A DNA stretch of 41,240 nucleotides from positions 132-41,371 of the forward strand of contig NVWF01000002.1 of NCBI GenBank assembly GCA_002746155.1, written 5' to 3'. Below, one piece after another: positions 27,336 to 37,645 of this stretch. This DNA comes from Gammaproteobacteria bacterium. GTDB taxonomy: Bacteria; Pseudomonadota; Gammaproteobacteria; Enterobacterales; GCA-2746155. The position numbers and the translations under genes were made by a program. The notes beneath the pieces are model-generated. The model made no database searches and had not been told where the DNA came from. It saw only the letters and a program-made list of their open reading frames with translations. Numbering within the stretch: the stretch's first letter is position 1; the number at the start of each line of letters is the position of its first letter.

Positions 27336-28252
27336 CACTTACTAAAATGAGGGGCGGAAGAAAATCCACATACTAGAGATATCTCTATAATCGGTAGTCC
27401 CGTCTGTAACAATAAACGCTGAGCATTTATCAGTCGTAAATCAAGATAATAACGCGTAGGAGTTGTATTGAGGTGGCTACTAAACAACCTCTCTAACTGC
27501 CGTCTGGAGATATTAACAAGCCCCGAAATTTCATTAGGATTTAGTGGCTCTTCAAGATTAGTTTCCATGAGTTTTACGGCAATTTCTAGTTTAGGTTGAC
27601 TGGTGCCTATCTTCTGCCTAAGTGGAATACACTGGGTATCATTGGTGTTTCGTACTCGCTCAACAATAATCGATTCCATGACAGATGTTGCTATTTCACG
27701 ATCATATTTTAAAGTTATGAGGTGAAACATCATATCAATTGCCGATACTCCCCCGGCGCAGGTGTAGCGATCTCTATCAATGGCATAGATATCATCAGTT
27801 AAGTTTAATTTTGGAAAGATTTCCCTTGTTGAACTGAGGTTTTTCCAGTGGATTGTACAACGATAACCATCCAGCAAACCTGCCTTTGCTAGAATAAAGG
27901 TTCCAGTACAAAGTGCGCCTAAGTCAATGTTTCTTGATTGCATCATTTTCAGGCGTGCTTTGATCGATTCACTCCAAGTCTCGTTGACTTTAATTCCACC
28001 ACAAACAAATAATATATCGCAAATTTCTTTGCCCGTAAAAATTTCGTCGGGCACGATTGCTAATCCAGAACTTGCGTGAATGATGTCGTCAGCTGGGCTT
28101 ATAGTTTGCCAACTGTAGAGGGTTTTACCAGAGATTCGATTCGCTAGTCTCAGTACATCAATTGCCGTGGCATAGGGAACCAATGAGAAGCCTGGCAGTA
28201 CCAAAAATACGTAGTTTATGGGGGAGGGCGGGTCTAGAGTAGATGGCTTCAA
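27269..28252 (-). CDS. GlxA/GbdR-type AraC-family regulator (GATase1-like + HTH)
   Basis: 327 aa; INYVFLVLPGFSLVPYATAIDVLRLANRIS, GALCTGTFILAKAGLLDGYRCTIHWKN, C-terminal HTH ISRRQLERLFSSHLNTTPTRYYLDLRLINAQRLL...FKRSPSEERR. Confidence 0.92.
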   Translation of the reverse strand: MKPSTLDPPSPINYVFLVLPGFSLVPYATAIDVLRLANRISGKTLYSWQTISPADDIIHASSGLAIVPDEIFTGKEICDILFVCGGIKVNETWSESIKARLKMMQSRNIDLGALCTGTFILAKAGLLDGYRCTIHWKNLSSTREIFPKLNLTDDIYAIDRDRYTCAGGVSAIDMMFHLITLKYDREIATSVMESIIVERVRNTNDTQCIPLRQKIGTSQPKLEIAVKLMETNLEEPLNPNEISGLVNISRRQLERLFSSHLNTTPTRYYLDLRLINAQRLLLQTGLPIIEISLVCGFSSAPHFSKCYRELFKRSPSEERRLLLAPLP

Positions 28253-28257
28253 AGCAG

Positions 28258-29310
28258 CTAATATCCCATAGGTAAACGACTAGTTTTCATGGTTGAATTA
28301 GAAGCACCACGCAACTCGCCTCTAAGATTTTGTGACATCAAGCTCCTGACTAATTCAGGATCTTCATGGATGCTAAGCAGCCAGCTTAATTTTGTGATGC
28401 ATGTTTCAAGTTGCATGTCAGCACCATTAACCACACCGATTCTTTCTAAGATTGATCCCGTCTCATAGGCTGACATATCCACAGAGCCTTTTAAGCATTG
28501 GCTACAGTTAACAATAACGATGCCTCTATCACAGGCATCTTTAATCTTTGCAACCAAGGCTTTATTATTACTAGGGATGTTGCCTGCACCGTAAGTCATA
28601 AGCACTAAACCTTTCACGGGTTGTCTTAGATAGTTTTCTAGTACTTGAGGGGATACTCCTGGAAACATGTGTAGAGTGCCAATATCAACACTCCCCATCC
28701 TATGTATATGCAAAGGGTTTTCTGGTTTCGTTAAGGTTAAGGCTTTGTTAATTTTTATGTCTATACCAACAGATGCTAAGGCTGGATAATTTGGAGATTG
28801 ATAAGCCGAAAATCCTGAGGAGTCAGTTTTGCTACAGCAATTACCTCGATAAAGAGTATTATGAAAATATAGACACACCTCAGGAATTTTGGAACTAGCG
28901 GCAAGCTGAACTGCTCCAATAAAATTATCACGAGCATCACTTCTTAGTTGTGAAAAAGGTATTTGAGAACCTGTAAAAATGACCGGTTTGCTCAAATTTT
29001 CTAACATAAAGGATAGGGCTGAAGCTGAATATGCCATGGTGTCGGTACCATGTAATATCACAAACCCATCATACCGTTCATAGTTATTTGATATATCCTC
29101 AGCGATAATGTTCCAATGTTCAGGCGTAATATTAGAAGAATCAATTAATTCTGAATATTCATGAAGATGAATTTCAGGCAAAGATTTATCCTGAAATTCA
29201 GGTTGAACTTTGAGAGCATTCTCTAGATAGCCAGGTACTGGTGCGAACCCTTGAGCAGTTTGTTTCATGCCAATGGTTCCACCTGTATAGGCTACATAAA
29301 CAGAGGTCAT
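28258..29310 (-). CDS. ansA: type I L-asparaginase
   Basis: 350 aa; VAYTGGTIGMKQT, GFVILHGTDTMAYSASALSFML, PVIFTGSQIPFSQLRSDARDN. Confidence 0.95.
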   Translation of the reverse strand: MTSVYVAYTGGTIGMKQTAQGFAPVPGYLENALKVQPEFQDKSLPEIHLHEYSELIDSSNITPEHWNIIAEDISNNYERYDGFVILHGTDTMAYSASALSFMLENLSKPVIFTGSQIPFSQLRSDARDNFIGAVQLAASSKIPEVCLYFHNTLYRGNCCSKTDSSGFSAYQSPNYPALASVGIDIKINKALTLTKPENPLHIHRMGSVDIGTLHMFPGVSPQVLENYLRQPVKGLVLMTYGAGNIPSNNKALVAKIKDACDRGIVIVNCSQCLKGSVDMSAYETGSILERIGVVNGADMQLETCITKLSWLLSIHEDPELVRSLMSQNLRGELRGASNSTMKTSRLPMGY

Positions 29311-29335
29311 TAATTAGCTTCCTTTTTCTAGTTCA

Positions 29336-31216
29336 CTAATCAAGTGTACAAAGACAATGTGCATAAATATTTTGAGGATCATTCATCAAAACTAGTGCTT
29401 GATAACTTGCTTGTAACTGTCTCATGAGCAGGACTGTGGGCGATAACATCATATTCTGATTTGAATAAATGGCAGGAGATGTTGATACTAGGGAACTTAC
29501 GACAGAAGCAGTCATTAAATTTTTAATAAACTTCTCAGAATCGCTGAGTTTATGTTCTATATATTTAGTTTTATAGCTTACAAGTCCAGCCATAGTAGCT
29601 GCTGAATCAATTGCATCATTAATGTCACCCAGATGATCAACTAAACCGTTTTCCACGGCAGCTTTACCAGACCAAACACGGCCTTGGGCTACTTTGCTAA
29701 CGGCTTCTTTTGTCATCTTACGACCCTCAGCAACGATAGTTAAAAATCGATCATAGCTGTACTCAATAGAACTTTGCATAGCCTTACCAACGTCCTCACG
29801 AAGCGGTCGGCCCAGATCAAAGGCACCAGTTAATCTTGTAGTACCAACACCATCACGGTGTATACCTAATTGATTAAGAGGTTTTTCAAAAGTAGGCAAC
29901 ATTCCATAAACACCAATGGAACCTGTGATAGTGGTGGGACTTGCCCAAATTTCATCAGCTGAGGCTGATATCCAATAACCACCAGAAGCAGCGTAGCTTC
30001 CCATGGATATAACAACCGGCTTCCCTGCATCTCGAGTTTTCAGTACCTCTCTTCGAATAATCTCCGAAGCGTAGGCACTGCCTCCTGGACTATCTACCCT
30101 TATTACCAGAGCTTTGACAGATTTATCTAATCGAGCTTTTCTAATTAATTTTGCTGTGCTTTGTCCGCCTATGTTTCCTGCTTTTTGATGACCATTATAA
30201 ATAACGCCTTTGGCTACAACCACCGCCACTTTATCCTTACTGCTTTCACCTAGACTGGAAGTATTTTGTATGATTTTGAGATATTTTTTGTGGCTGATTT
30301 GTGGAAAATCGTCATCTGATGAACTGTCACCTAGCTTTTCAGTTAGATAGCTATTCATTTCTTGTCGGGTTTTTAAAGCATCAACTAATGACTTGTCAAT
30401 TGCCATACTAGCTGTATTGTATTTCGCTTGAGATAAGTTGTCTAAAAAATCATTACTGTAACGATTAATATCTGATTCAGTTAAACCCCGAGCCTCTGCT
30501 ACATCCCGGGTATAGCTTTGCCAAAGATCATTGAGGTAACCTAAATTGGCTTCCTTAGCGTCGTCAGACATATCGTTTCTGATATAAGGCTCGATTGCCG
30601 TTTTGTAATTGCCAGCTTTGAAAATGTGATAGTTAATGCCTAACTTATCCAAGGCGTCTTTAAAATAAGTATTAAACTGGCCATAGCCTTGAATATAAAT
30701 AGCACCAATGGGATCCAGGTAAATTTCATCTGCTTGGGATGCAATATAATACTGCGCCTGATTATAAAACTCAGAATAGGCATAAACGGGTTTACCCGAG
30801 GTTTTAAAATTTTGCACTGCTAAGGCGATATCTTGTAATTTACTAGGTGCTGCACCGTATAAATTCCCAAGATTCAAATAAAGTGCAGTAATTTTAGGAT
30901 CTTGTCTGGCAGTATCAATAGCCTTTAGTAGATCTCTAAGCAAGGTTTGTGCAACCTTGTCTTTAGAATCACTCAGTTCTTCAATTAATTCATCAAGAGG
31001 ATCAATATAATCAAGTTCATCAACTAAATATCCAGCAGGCTTCAGCACGAGTATAGAACCAGATTGAACCTTAGGAGTTTCAGTAAAAAATAAGCTGTTT
31101 ATGATTAAATAGACGAGTAGTAAAAATACCAGGTTAACGAGGGTACGACGGCTCTTATCTACTAGTGTCCATACACCAGTAAAAAGGCGATTTAAAAATC
31201 CAGGCTTAGTTGCCAT
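29336..31216 (-). CDS. sppA: signal peptide peptidase SppA (67K type)
   Basis: 626 aa; RVDSPGGSAYASEIIRREVL, SMGSYAASGGYWISASADEIWASPTTITGSIGV; adjacent to ansA. Confidence 0.95.
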   Translation of the reverse strand: MATKPGFLNRLFTGVWTLVDKSRRTLVNLVFLLLVYLIINSLFFTETPKVQSGSILVLKPAGYLVDELDYIDPLDELIEELSDSKDKVAQTLLRDLLKAIDTARQDPKITALYLNLGNLYGAAPSKLQDIALAVQNFKTSGKPVYAYSEFYNQAQYYIASQADEIYLDPIGAIYIQGYGQFNTYFKDALDKLGINYHIFKAGNYKTAIEPYIRNDMSDDAKEANLGYLNDLWQSYTRDVAEARGLTESDINRYSNDFLDNLSQAKYNTASMAIDKSLVDALKTRQEMNSYLTEKLGDSSSDDDFPQISHKKYLKIIQNTSSLGESSKDKVAVVVAKGVIYNGHQKAGNIGGQSTAKLIRKARLDKSVKALVIRVDSPGGSAYASEIIRREVLKTRDAGKPVVISMGSYAASGGYWISASADEIWASPTTITGSIGVYGMLPTFEKPLNQLGIHRDGVGTTRLTGAFDLGRPLREDVGKAMQSSIEYSYDRFLTIVAEGRKMTKEAVSKVAQGRVWSGKAAVENGLVDHLGDINDAIDSAATMAGLVSYKTKYIEHKLSDSEKFIKNLMTASVVSSLVSTSPAIYSNQNMMLSPTVLLMRQLQASYQALVLMNDPQNIYAHCLCTLD

Positions 31217-31457
31217 TAAAAATCCTTGAAAGTAATAGTGGTAATTATTGCTAGTTTAACTGTAGTTACTAATAACAGCTATCTTGATTATCTAAATCAT
31301 CAGTCATATATTAATGTTGTTTGTTAGGTAGTAGGCGTAACTTATTGATTATAAGGATTTAATAGTATGTTTTATTTATTGTAATTAAATATTGCTTTGG
31401 ACAATAAGATGCGAATTTTAAAGAAATTAAAAAGATGCTGCTGCTATAGCTTCCTCA

Positions 31458-31491
31458 GAGGAGGTGCTGGTTAAAACTTAAACACTTCCTC
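31458..31491. other. imperfect hairpin upstream of the chalcone-isomerase-like gene
   Basis: GAGGAGGTG-N16-CACTTCCTC, 9 bp with one G.U wobble; no T-tract follows. Confidence 0.3.
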
Positions 31492-31629
31492 ACTTGCTAA
31501 TTTCTGTTGATTGACGTAAGTTACACTCACAAAAATAAAATATAGATATGTGGACTATCTAACGGTTCCATACTCTTATTAGTGTTAATCTAATTTACAT
31601 AGTCCGATGTAGGTAAGTTTAATCGTAAA

Positions 31630-32214
31630 TTGGAGCTAGAAATGATAACTCGGTTTGGCATTATTTTCCTGATAACTTTATCCTCAACTTGGCTAATTCA
31701 TGGCAAGCAAGTTGCTGGTGTTGAATTAGAAGAAGTTGCACGTTTATCAGTAGATAATACTCAGCTACAACTCAATGGTTCAGGCGTTCGCCTTGAAGCT
31801 CAACATGCTGTATATGTTGGTGGTCTATATCTTAAAAATCAAAAAACAACGCTTGCTGATATCATAGCCGATCCAAATCCAAAACGATTTCTTTTTCACT
31901 GTAGCACTAGTCAGATTTCATCTGAGAAGCTGATTGGCGCTTGGGAACAAGGATTTGCTATTAATTATACTGAACAGCAAGTTAATGAACTGAAACCGAT
32001 GATCACTGAGTTTAATAAGGTATGGAAGTCCGGCTTATTTGAAGGTGATGAAGTCTGGGTTGACTTTATACCGAATGAGGGCACTAAGATCTCCATTAAT
32101 GGCAAGTTAGTGACTGAAATACCTGGTGATAAGTTTTATCATGCTTTTCTAAAGACTTGGCTCGGACCACATCCTTTTAGCCCTAAGATGAAAAAAGCGC
32201 TACTTGGGTTGTAA
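31630..32214 (+). CDS. chalcone isomerase-like protein
   Basis: 194 aa; LNGSGVRLEAQHAVYVGGLYLKNQKTTL...DEVWVDFIPNEGTKISINGKLVTEIPGDKFYHAFLKTWLGPHPFSPKMKKALLG. Confidence 0.82.
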   Translation: MELEMITRFGIIFLITLSSTWLIHGKQVAGVELEEVARLSVDNTQLQLNGSGVRLEAQHAVYVGGLYLKNQKTTLADIIADPNPKRFLFHCSTSQISSEKLIGAWEQGFAINYTEQQVNELKPMITEFNKVWKSGLFEGDEVWVDFIPNEGTKISINGKLVTEIPGDKFYHAFLKTWLGPHPFSPKMKKALLGL

Positions 32215-32322
32215 ATTCGCACTACCTCCTAAAAACTATTGATTAACTCTCTGGATGATCACTCCATTCTTCTATAGTATATTCGCGATTATTTAATAAC
32301 CTGAGTAACTTTAGAGGATTCT

Positions 32323-33357
32323 ATGACAATTGGCAGTTTGATGTTAGATATAGCGGGCACCGAGTTAAGTGCTGAGGATGTAGAACTACTACAACATCCT
32401 TTAACGGGTGGTGTGATTCTATTCACACGTAATTTTATCAATCAACAACAAATTCAAAACCTCTGTGCCAGTATAAGAAAAGCTGCGATGAATGATATTT
32501 TGATAGCGGTAGATCAAGAAGGTGGACGAGTTCAAAGATTTAAGGGTGACTTTACAACAATCCCAGCCATGGGAAAATTTAAAGATCTAGCTCTTTCTGA
32601 GTCTGAAATTCTAAAAAAATTATCCATTACCGGTTGGTTAATGGCTGCGGAGCTTATAGCTTCAGGGCTTGATATTAGTTTCGCCCCAATTCTTGATCTT
32701 GATTCAGGAATTAGTACTGTTATCGGTGATAGAGGATTTTCCAAACATCCTGAACAAATCATAGAATACTCTTCAGCTTATATGGAGGGTATGACAAGAG
32801 CTGGTATGTCAGCTACTGGTAAGCATTTTCCCGGCCATGGTTCTACTAAGGCAGACTCTCACTTTGAATTACCTATAGATCACCGTAACCTTGAGCAAAT
32901 ACGTGACTTGGATCTTTCGGTTTTTGCAGCCTTAAGTGACAGAGGATTAAAAGCCATCATGCCTGCCCATGTGATCTACCCTGAAGTTGACTCTCTACCC
33001 GCTTGTTTTTCAAGTTACTGGTTAAAAACAATCCTAAGAGATGAACTCAATTTTAAAGGCACTATTTTTAGTGATGACTTATCCATGGAGGGAGCAAAGG
33101 TTTTAGGTGATATTGCTACTAGAGCTAAAGAAGCGCTAAGTGCTGGATGTCATATGGTCCTTTGTTGTAATGATCGTCAAGCTACCATTGAATTACTCGA
33201 TAATCTACCTCATAAAAAGAATAGTGAAATTATTGATAGAATTAATAGTATGAGATGTGAGACAAGTCAGCTTAGTTTTCAACAACTGGTTTCACTTGAC
33301 TCTTGGCAAGAAGCTAATAAAATGCTCAATGAATTAGAGGTCTCAAAAGAATTATGA
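32323..33357 (+). CDS. nagZ: beta-N-acetylhexosaminidase
   Basis: 344 aa; LIAVDQEGGRVQRFKGDFTTIPAMG, GKHFPGHGSTKADSHFELP, FSDDLSMEGA. Confidence 0.96.
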   Translation: MTIGSLMLDIAGTELSAEDVELLQHPLTGGVILFTRNFINQQQIQNLCASIRKAAMNDILIAVDQEGGRVQRFKGDFTTIPAMGKFKDLALSESEILKKLSITGWLMAAELIASGLDISFAPILDLDSGISTVIGDRGFSKHPEQIIEYSSAYMEGMTRAGMSATGKHFPGHGSTKADSHFELPIDHRNLEQIRDLDLSVFAALSDRGLKAIMPAHVIYPEVDSLPACFSSYWLKTILRDELNFKGTIFSDDLSMEGAKVLGDIATRAKEALSAGCHMVLCCNDRQATIELLDNLPHKKNSEIIDRINSMRCETSQLSFQQLVSLDSWQEANKMLNELEVSKEL

Positions 33358-34436
33358 ATATGAATGAAATTAAACAATGGCTTACAGAACTGCAAGCTGA
33401 CTATGCTTGGGCAATTCAGATATTTGGGATAGTCTTTATTACATTATTGATAAACTTTATCTGGAAACGTTATTACAACAGTATCAAAGTAAAGTTAACT
33501 AAAACAAAAAACCTTTGGGATGACGCTCTTTGGGAATCTCTGCATAAGCCCTTAGGTTATTTAATTTGGATCATTGGTATTAGCTATGCAGCTGAAATAA
33601 CCAATAGTTTTGCTGAAACTGAATTTATTAATTTTGTTAATAATATTCGGGAGTTAGCTGTCATAGCTTGTCTAACTTGGTTTTTGTTTCGTTTTATTCG
33701 TTTTGGTGAAAGAAACATTCTCGATCCTAATCGAAAGGTGGAGAAGCCGATTGATCAAACTACCGTCAATGCAATTGCCAAACTACTCAGAGCATCAGTA
33801 ATAATTACATCCATGTTAATTGTCATGCAAACCATGGGTTATAGCATATCTGGTTTGTTAGCTTTTGGTGGAGTTGGTGGCTTAGCAATGGGTTTTGCAG
33901 CGAAAGATCTGCTATCTAATTTTTTTGGTGGTTTAATGATTTATCTCGATAGACCTTTCAAAGTAGGCGATTGGATACGATCACCTGATCGTGAGATCGA
34001 GGGTACTGTGGAATATATTGGTTGGCGTCAAACCCATATTCGTACCTTCGACAAAAGGGCTCTTTATATCCCTAACTCAATATTTACCACAATCGCTGTT
34101 GAGAACCCTTCTAGGATGAAGAATCGCAGAATTTATGAAACTATTGGCCTGAGATATGAAGATTCAACTAAGGTTGATGAAATAATAGCCGCAGTTAAAG
34201 CTATGCTAAAGAATCATCCTGAGATAGATGCTAAGCAAACCTTAATAGTAAATTTGAATAAGTTTTCACCCTCGTCCCTAGACTTTTTTGTTTATACTTT
34301 TACCAAAACAACAGACTGGGTGAGGTTTCATGAAATAAAGCAAGACGTCATGTTAAAGATCATGCAGATTATTGAAGATAGTTCAGCTGAAATGGCCTTT
34401 CCTACTTCAACGATTCACCTGCAACAGGTTAACTAA
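33354..34436 (+). CDS. MscS-family mechanosensitive ion channel
   Basis: 360 aa; LAFGGVGGLAMGFAAKDLLSNFFGGLMIYLDRPFKVGDWIRSPDREIEGTVEYIGWRQTHIRTFDKRALYIPNS. Confidence 0.93.
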   Translation: MNMNEIKQWLTELQADYAWAIQIFGIVFITLLINFIWKRYYNSIKVKLTKTKNLWDDALWESLHKPLGYLIWIIGISYAAEITNSFAETEFINFVNNIRELAVIACLTWFLFRFIRFGERNILDPNRKVEKPIDQTTVNAIAKLLRASVIITSMLIVMQTMGYSISGLLAFGGVGGLAMGFAAKDLLSNFFGGLMIYLDRPFKVGDWIRSPDREIEGTVEYIGWRQTHIRTFDKRALYIPNSIFTTIAVENPSRMKNRRIYETIGLRYEDSTKVDEIIAAVKAMLKNHPEIDAKQTLIVNLNKFSPSSLDFFVYTFTKTTDWVRFHEIKQDVMLKIMQIIEDSSAEMAFPTSTIHLQQVN

Positions 34437-34452
34437 TTTTAAAGGGATTTAA

Positions 34453-35283
34453 TCACCATTTTTTCTTAGTTTCGAAGGCATCATCTGATTCACTCTTTCT
34501 ATTAAGTGCTTCTTGAGATTCCTTAGCATTAAGCTGTTCTTCAGTAACTTCATCATTGGCAGCAATTGCAGCTGCGACCTGATCTATCGGAACAGTTCGC
34601 TGCTGGGAATCACCGGGTAGTTGATTATCTTCTTCTAAACTGTTTATTAACTCTTCAACCTTTTCTAGCTGAGTAATCACATAGGAATCTTCAGATCCAA
34701 AGCCAAGTAATTTATCCTTTGCATGTAAATAATACTGTTTAGCTGTGCCCGGATGTCCCTCATTTGCAGCTTGATGACCCATTTTGATATGACCTTCTGC
34801 ATCAAATTTCAATAGGGTTCGTTGCACGGCAGGCATGAGTAGTTGGTACTGGTGTTCAGCAATTGCACGTTTTTGAAACAATATAATAAGATATTTAACA
34901 AGTTTATTTAATCGTCCCACAAGTCCTTGTAACTCAATCATGGCCGAGGGCATTTGTACATAAAATTGAATAGAATCTAGCTCACTTAGGGTCATCTTCG
35001 CACTGTTTAATCGAAGCTTTATTCCAGGAGAGCGGGGGTCGATATTAAAGGCTTCTTGTAAATTCCCAATAATTCGTTCAAGTAAAAACTGATAGGTTAT
35101 TTTTTCCAAGCCTGCCGTTTGTAATCCATCGTATAAATCTTGTGCTTCATCAGCGCGATATCGAAAGCTTGATACCTGTTGACGTCTTAAGGCAGCAGCC
35201 TGTTCTTTTTTTGTAAAAATGATACTGCCTACAACACTCGCGACTAAAAGCACAATGATAATGATAATGATAGATGAATCCAC
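34453..35283 (-). CDS. conserved membrane-anchored hypothetical protein
   Basis: 276 aa; N-terminal TM helix SIIIIIIVLLVASVVGSIIF followed by a helical region. Confidence 0.7.
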   Translation of the reverse strand: MDSSIIIIIIVLLVASVVGSIIFTKKEQAAALRRQQVSSFRYRADEAQDLYDGLQTAGLEKITYQFLLERIIGNLQEAFNIDPRSPGIKLRLNSAKMTLSELDSIQFYVQMPSAMIELQGLVGRLNKLVKYLIILFQKRAIAEHQYQLLMPAVQRTLLKFDAEGHIKMGHQAANEGHPGTAKQYYLHAKDKLLGFGSEDSYVITQLEKVEELINSLEEDNQLPGDSQQRTVPIDQVAAAIAANDEVTEEQLNAKESQEALNRKSESDDAFETKKKW

Positions 35284-35321
35284 AATTTGCTCACTTAAGT
35301 TAACAGTTTAGGTTTTTTTTA

Positions 35322-36011
35322 TTAGGGTATTCTAATCGTAAAAATTCCACCAGAAGTATCGGCATTTGATAAGAAAATAGTGCCAATTTTGTCTTCACTT
35401 TTGTGCATAGAAGCCACTTGACCTGCAAAGTATAACCCTAGACCAGTACTTCCAGTGCTTTGATTTATACCCAGTATGACGTCATTTTGGCTTGCAATCA
35501 TCACTTCAGGATAACCAGGACCATCATCTTCAATAGTAATTTCTAACATATCATCAATAATAGTAGCAGTTACTAGAATAGTTGAGTCAGTGTAGCGAAT
35601 ATTGTTTGTCATGATATTACTAATAACGGTGGCCATCAAATCACTATCAAAAGCCCATTCAAGTTCTTCTTCTATATTTAGGCTCACCGTAATTTTTTTA
35701 CTCGATAATAACTCATCAAAAGCTAACACTTGATCTTCGAGAAAGTCATAGACGTTGTAATAATTAATATTTATGGGTAGTTGCTTTTGCTCAGCTTTGT
35801 AGAGGGCTAATAATTGGACTAACAAGCCATTTACGCGACTAGTTTCATAGCGCAGTACATTAATCTTTGTATTGTTAGGATCTGCCTCATTGAGTTTATC
35901 TGTGATATCTCCTAAGGAAATGAGAATGACGCCTAAGGCATTTTTCATATCATGTACTGTGGAGGCTAGAACAGTTGAGAAGGGAATGGTTTGTTGTTTA
36001 TCCTTGCTCAA
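35322..36011 (-). CDS. soluble sensor histidine kinase
   Basis: 229 aa; H-box VHDMKNALGVILISLGD, N-box NIMTNNIRYTD, G-boxes EDDGPGYP and GSTGLGLYFAGQVA. Confidence 0.88.
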   Translation of the reverse strand: MSKDKQQTIPFSTVLASTVHDMKNALGVILISLGDITDKLNEADPNNTKINVLRYETSRVNGLLVQLLALYKAEQKQLPININYYNVYDFLEDQVLAFDELLSSKKITVSLNIEEELEWAFDSDLMATVISNIMTNNIRYTDSTILVTATIIDDMLEITIEDDGPGYPEVMIASQNDVILGINQSTGSTGLGLYFAGQVASMHKSEDKIGTIFLSNADTSGGIFTIRIP

Positions 36012-37645
36012 GGGTTTTGAGCTCCAATGGATAAGTCATTGGCTAATCTTAATAACTGCTGGTGTCGTAGATAACGGTGATCGCTTTCTTTTAAATGTTC
36101 AAGCTTTTCAAGACAAACTAAAGCTTCAGTGAGCAATCCACTGTTATCATCAGTAGTTTCAGTTTGACGAATGAGCATTTGGGCTAAATTCATATTAAAG
36201 CTAATGTTATCAGGCGATAATACTAGGGAATCGCGAAAGGCGGCAATTGCGCCTTCTGTATCGTTGTTTGAAGATGCCTTCATACCAAGATTGTTAATTT
36301 TACTTGCCTTTACAGCCGTTTCAAATGCGGCTTTATCTTCAACAATATGCTCTAGGCTTGCCATAAGTTCTTTATCATCACCAAATTTTTCCATTATATT
36401 GGTTAAAATTTCCTGACAAGTTTCAAAATCTTCCCCGTCTTTACAAGCTTTAGCCATGTCAGAACAACCAATTCCGGATAAAGACTGCTTTAAAGATTCA
36501 TACATAGACCTTGCTGAGTCGAGTATTTTCTGGGCTTCTTCACCCCTGTCCAATTTATGATAAATAGAATGTTTGGCAATAGCAGCTCGAAGTTTTATTT
36601 CCTTGTCATCAGAATATTCTTTCTCTAGCTCAGTAATAACTCTAAAGGCTTCATCCACCAGTCTCTTATTTTTTATACCACCTTCATTAGTGATGTACTC
36701 TTTGAGAATTGATACAAGTTTCAAGTAGTTATCTGGGGTCTTATAACAGGAGGTGCGACCAAGTTTAATTGAAGCTTTAAACGCCCGTCTAGCCACATCA
36801 AACTCCTCATTTACCAAGGCTAAATTGCCTAAATGCATTTGTCGTAATATCGCTTTGGGAGATACTTGTATAGCAGATAGAAGCGTTTTTTGAGCCCCTT
36901 GAGGATCACCAAGTACCTGCTGAACTCTTGCAAGCCAATCCAGTGCCTCTGGAAAAGTCGACATGGTTTTAATAACTTGGCGAAAAAGTAGTAAGGCTTC
37001 CTCATAGTCTTCCTGAACAAACAGCAGTTTCCCCATACCCATAAGTGCCCAGGGGACGGGTCTATGGGCAATTACTTTACTATAAATTTGTTTTGATCGG
37101 CCGTAATCTCCCATCTTATCAAATAGATCAGCCTTAATTTTCATACAAGACATACTGTATTTAGACTTGCCAGCGATTAAGACATCACATTGTTGGATCG
37201 CTTTTAAATAATTCTTACTAATGGTAGCTTTATTTATTTTTTCTAAGGCGAACTTTTTAGTCAGTAATTTATCAATTCTGCTTTTTAGTAGTGCTTGAGT
37301 AAAGGGTTTTGTTAAATAACTGTCGGGGGTATGTTCAAGGGCTCCCATAACCATTTCTGTCGTGTTTTCAGCTGTGATCATGACGTAAACAGTGGTCGGT
37401 TTAAGTTGATCTCGGTGAATGAGTTCTTCTAGAACCTGCTGACCGTCCTTTCCATCTCCAAGATTGTAATCGGAAAGGATAATGTCGTAGCGTGATTTAG
37501 CACATTTTTCTAAGGCTATTTCGCCGGAGGAAGCTAAGTCAATTTCTTGGACACCTAATTGTTGCATCATACCTTTCATTGAAATTCTAAACTCTGGAAA
37601 ATCATCAATGATGAGAACTTTTTGATGGCGGTAATCAGTACCCAT
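36008..37645 (-). CDS. response regulator with TPR repeats
   Basis: 545 aa; KVLIIDDFPEFRISMKGMM...DIILSDYNLGDGKDGQQVLEEL...YLTKPFTQALL followed by TPR-like helices; overlaps the kinase gene. Confidence 0.9.
   Translation of the reverse strand: MGTDYRHQKVLIIDDFPEFRISMKGMMQQLGVQEIDLASSGEIALEKCAKSRYDIILSDYNLGDGKDGQQVLEELIHRDQLKPTTVYVMITAENTTEMVMGALEHTPDSYLTKPFTQALLKSRIDKLLTKKFALEKINKATISKNYLKAIQQCDVLIAGKSKYSMSCMKIKADLFDKMGDYGRSKQIYSKVIAHRPVPWALMGMGKLLFVQEDYEEALLLFRQVIKTMSTFPEALDWLARVQQVLGDPQGAQKTLLSAIQVSPKAILRQMHLGNLALVNEEFDVARRAFKASIKLGRTSCYKTPDNYLKLVSILKEYITNEGGIKNKRLVDEAFRVITELEKEYSDDKEIKLRAAIAKHSIYHKLDRGEEAQKILDSARSMYESLKQSLSGIGCSDMAKACKDGEDFETCQEILTNIMEKFGDDKELMASLEHIVEDKAAFETAVKASKINNLGMKASSNNDTEGAIAAFRDSLVLSPDNISFNMNLAQMLIRQTETTDDNSGLLTEALVCLEKLEHLKESDHRYLRHQQLLRLANDLSIGAQNP

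Noticed and set aside
31458-31491. Rho-independent terminator
   Set aside because: The imperfect 9-bp hairpin has a 16-nt loop and no following T-tract, so only a weak structure is reported.
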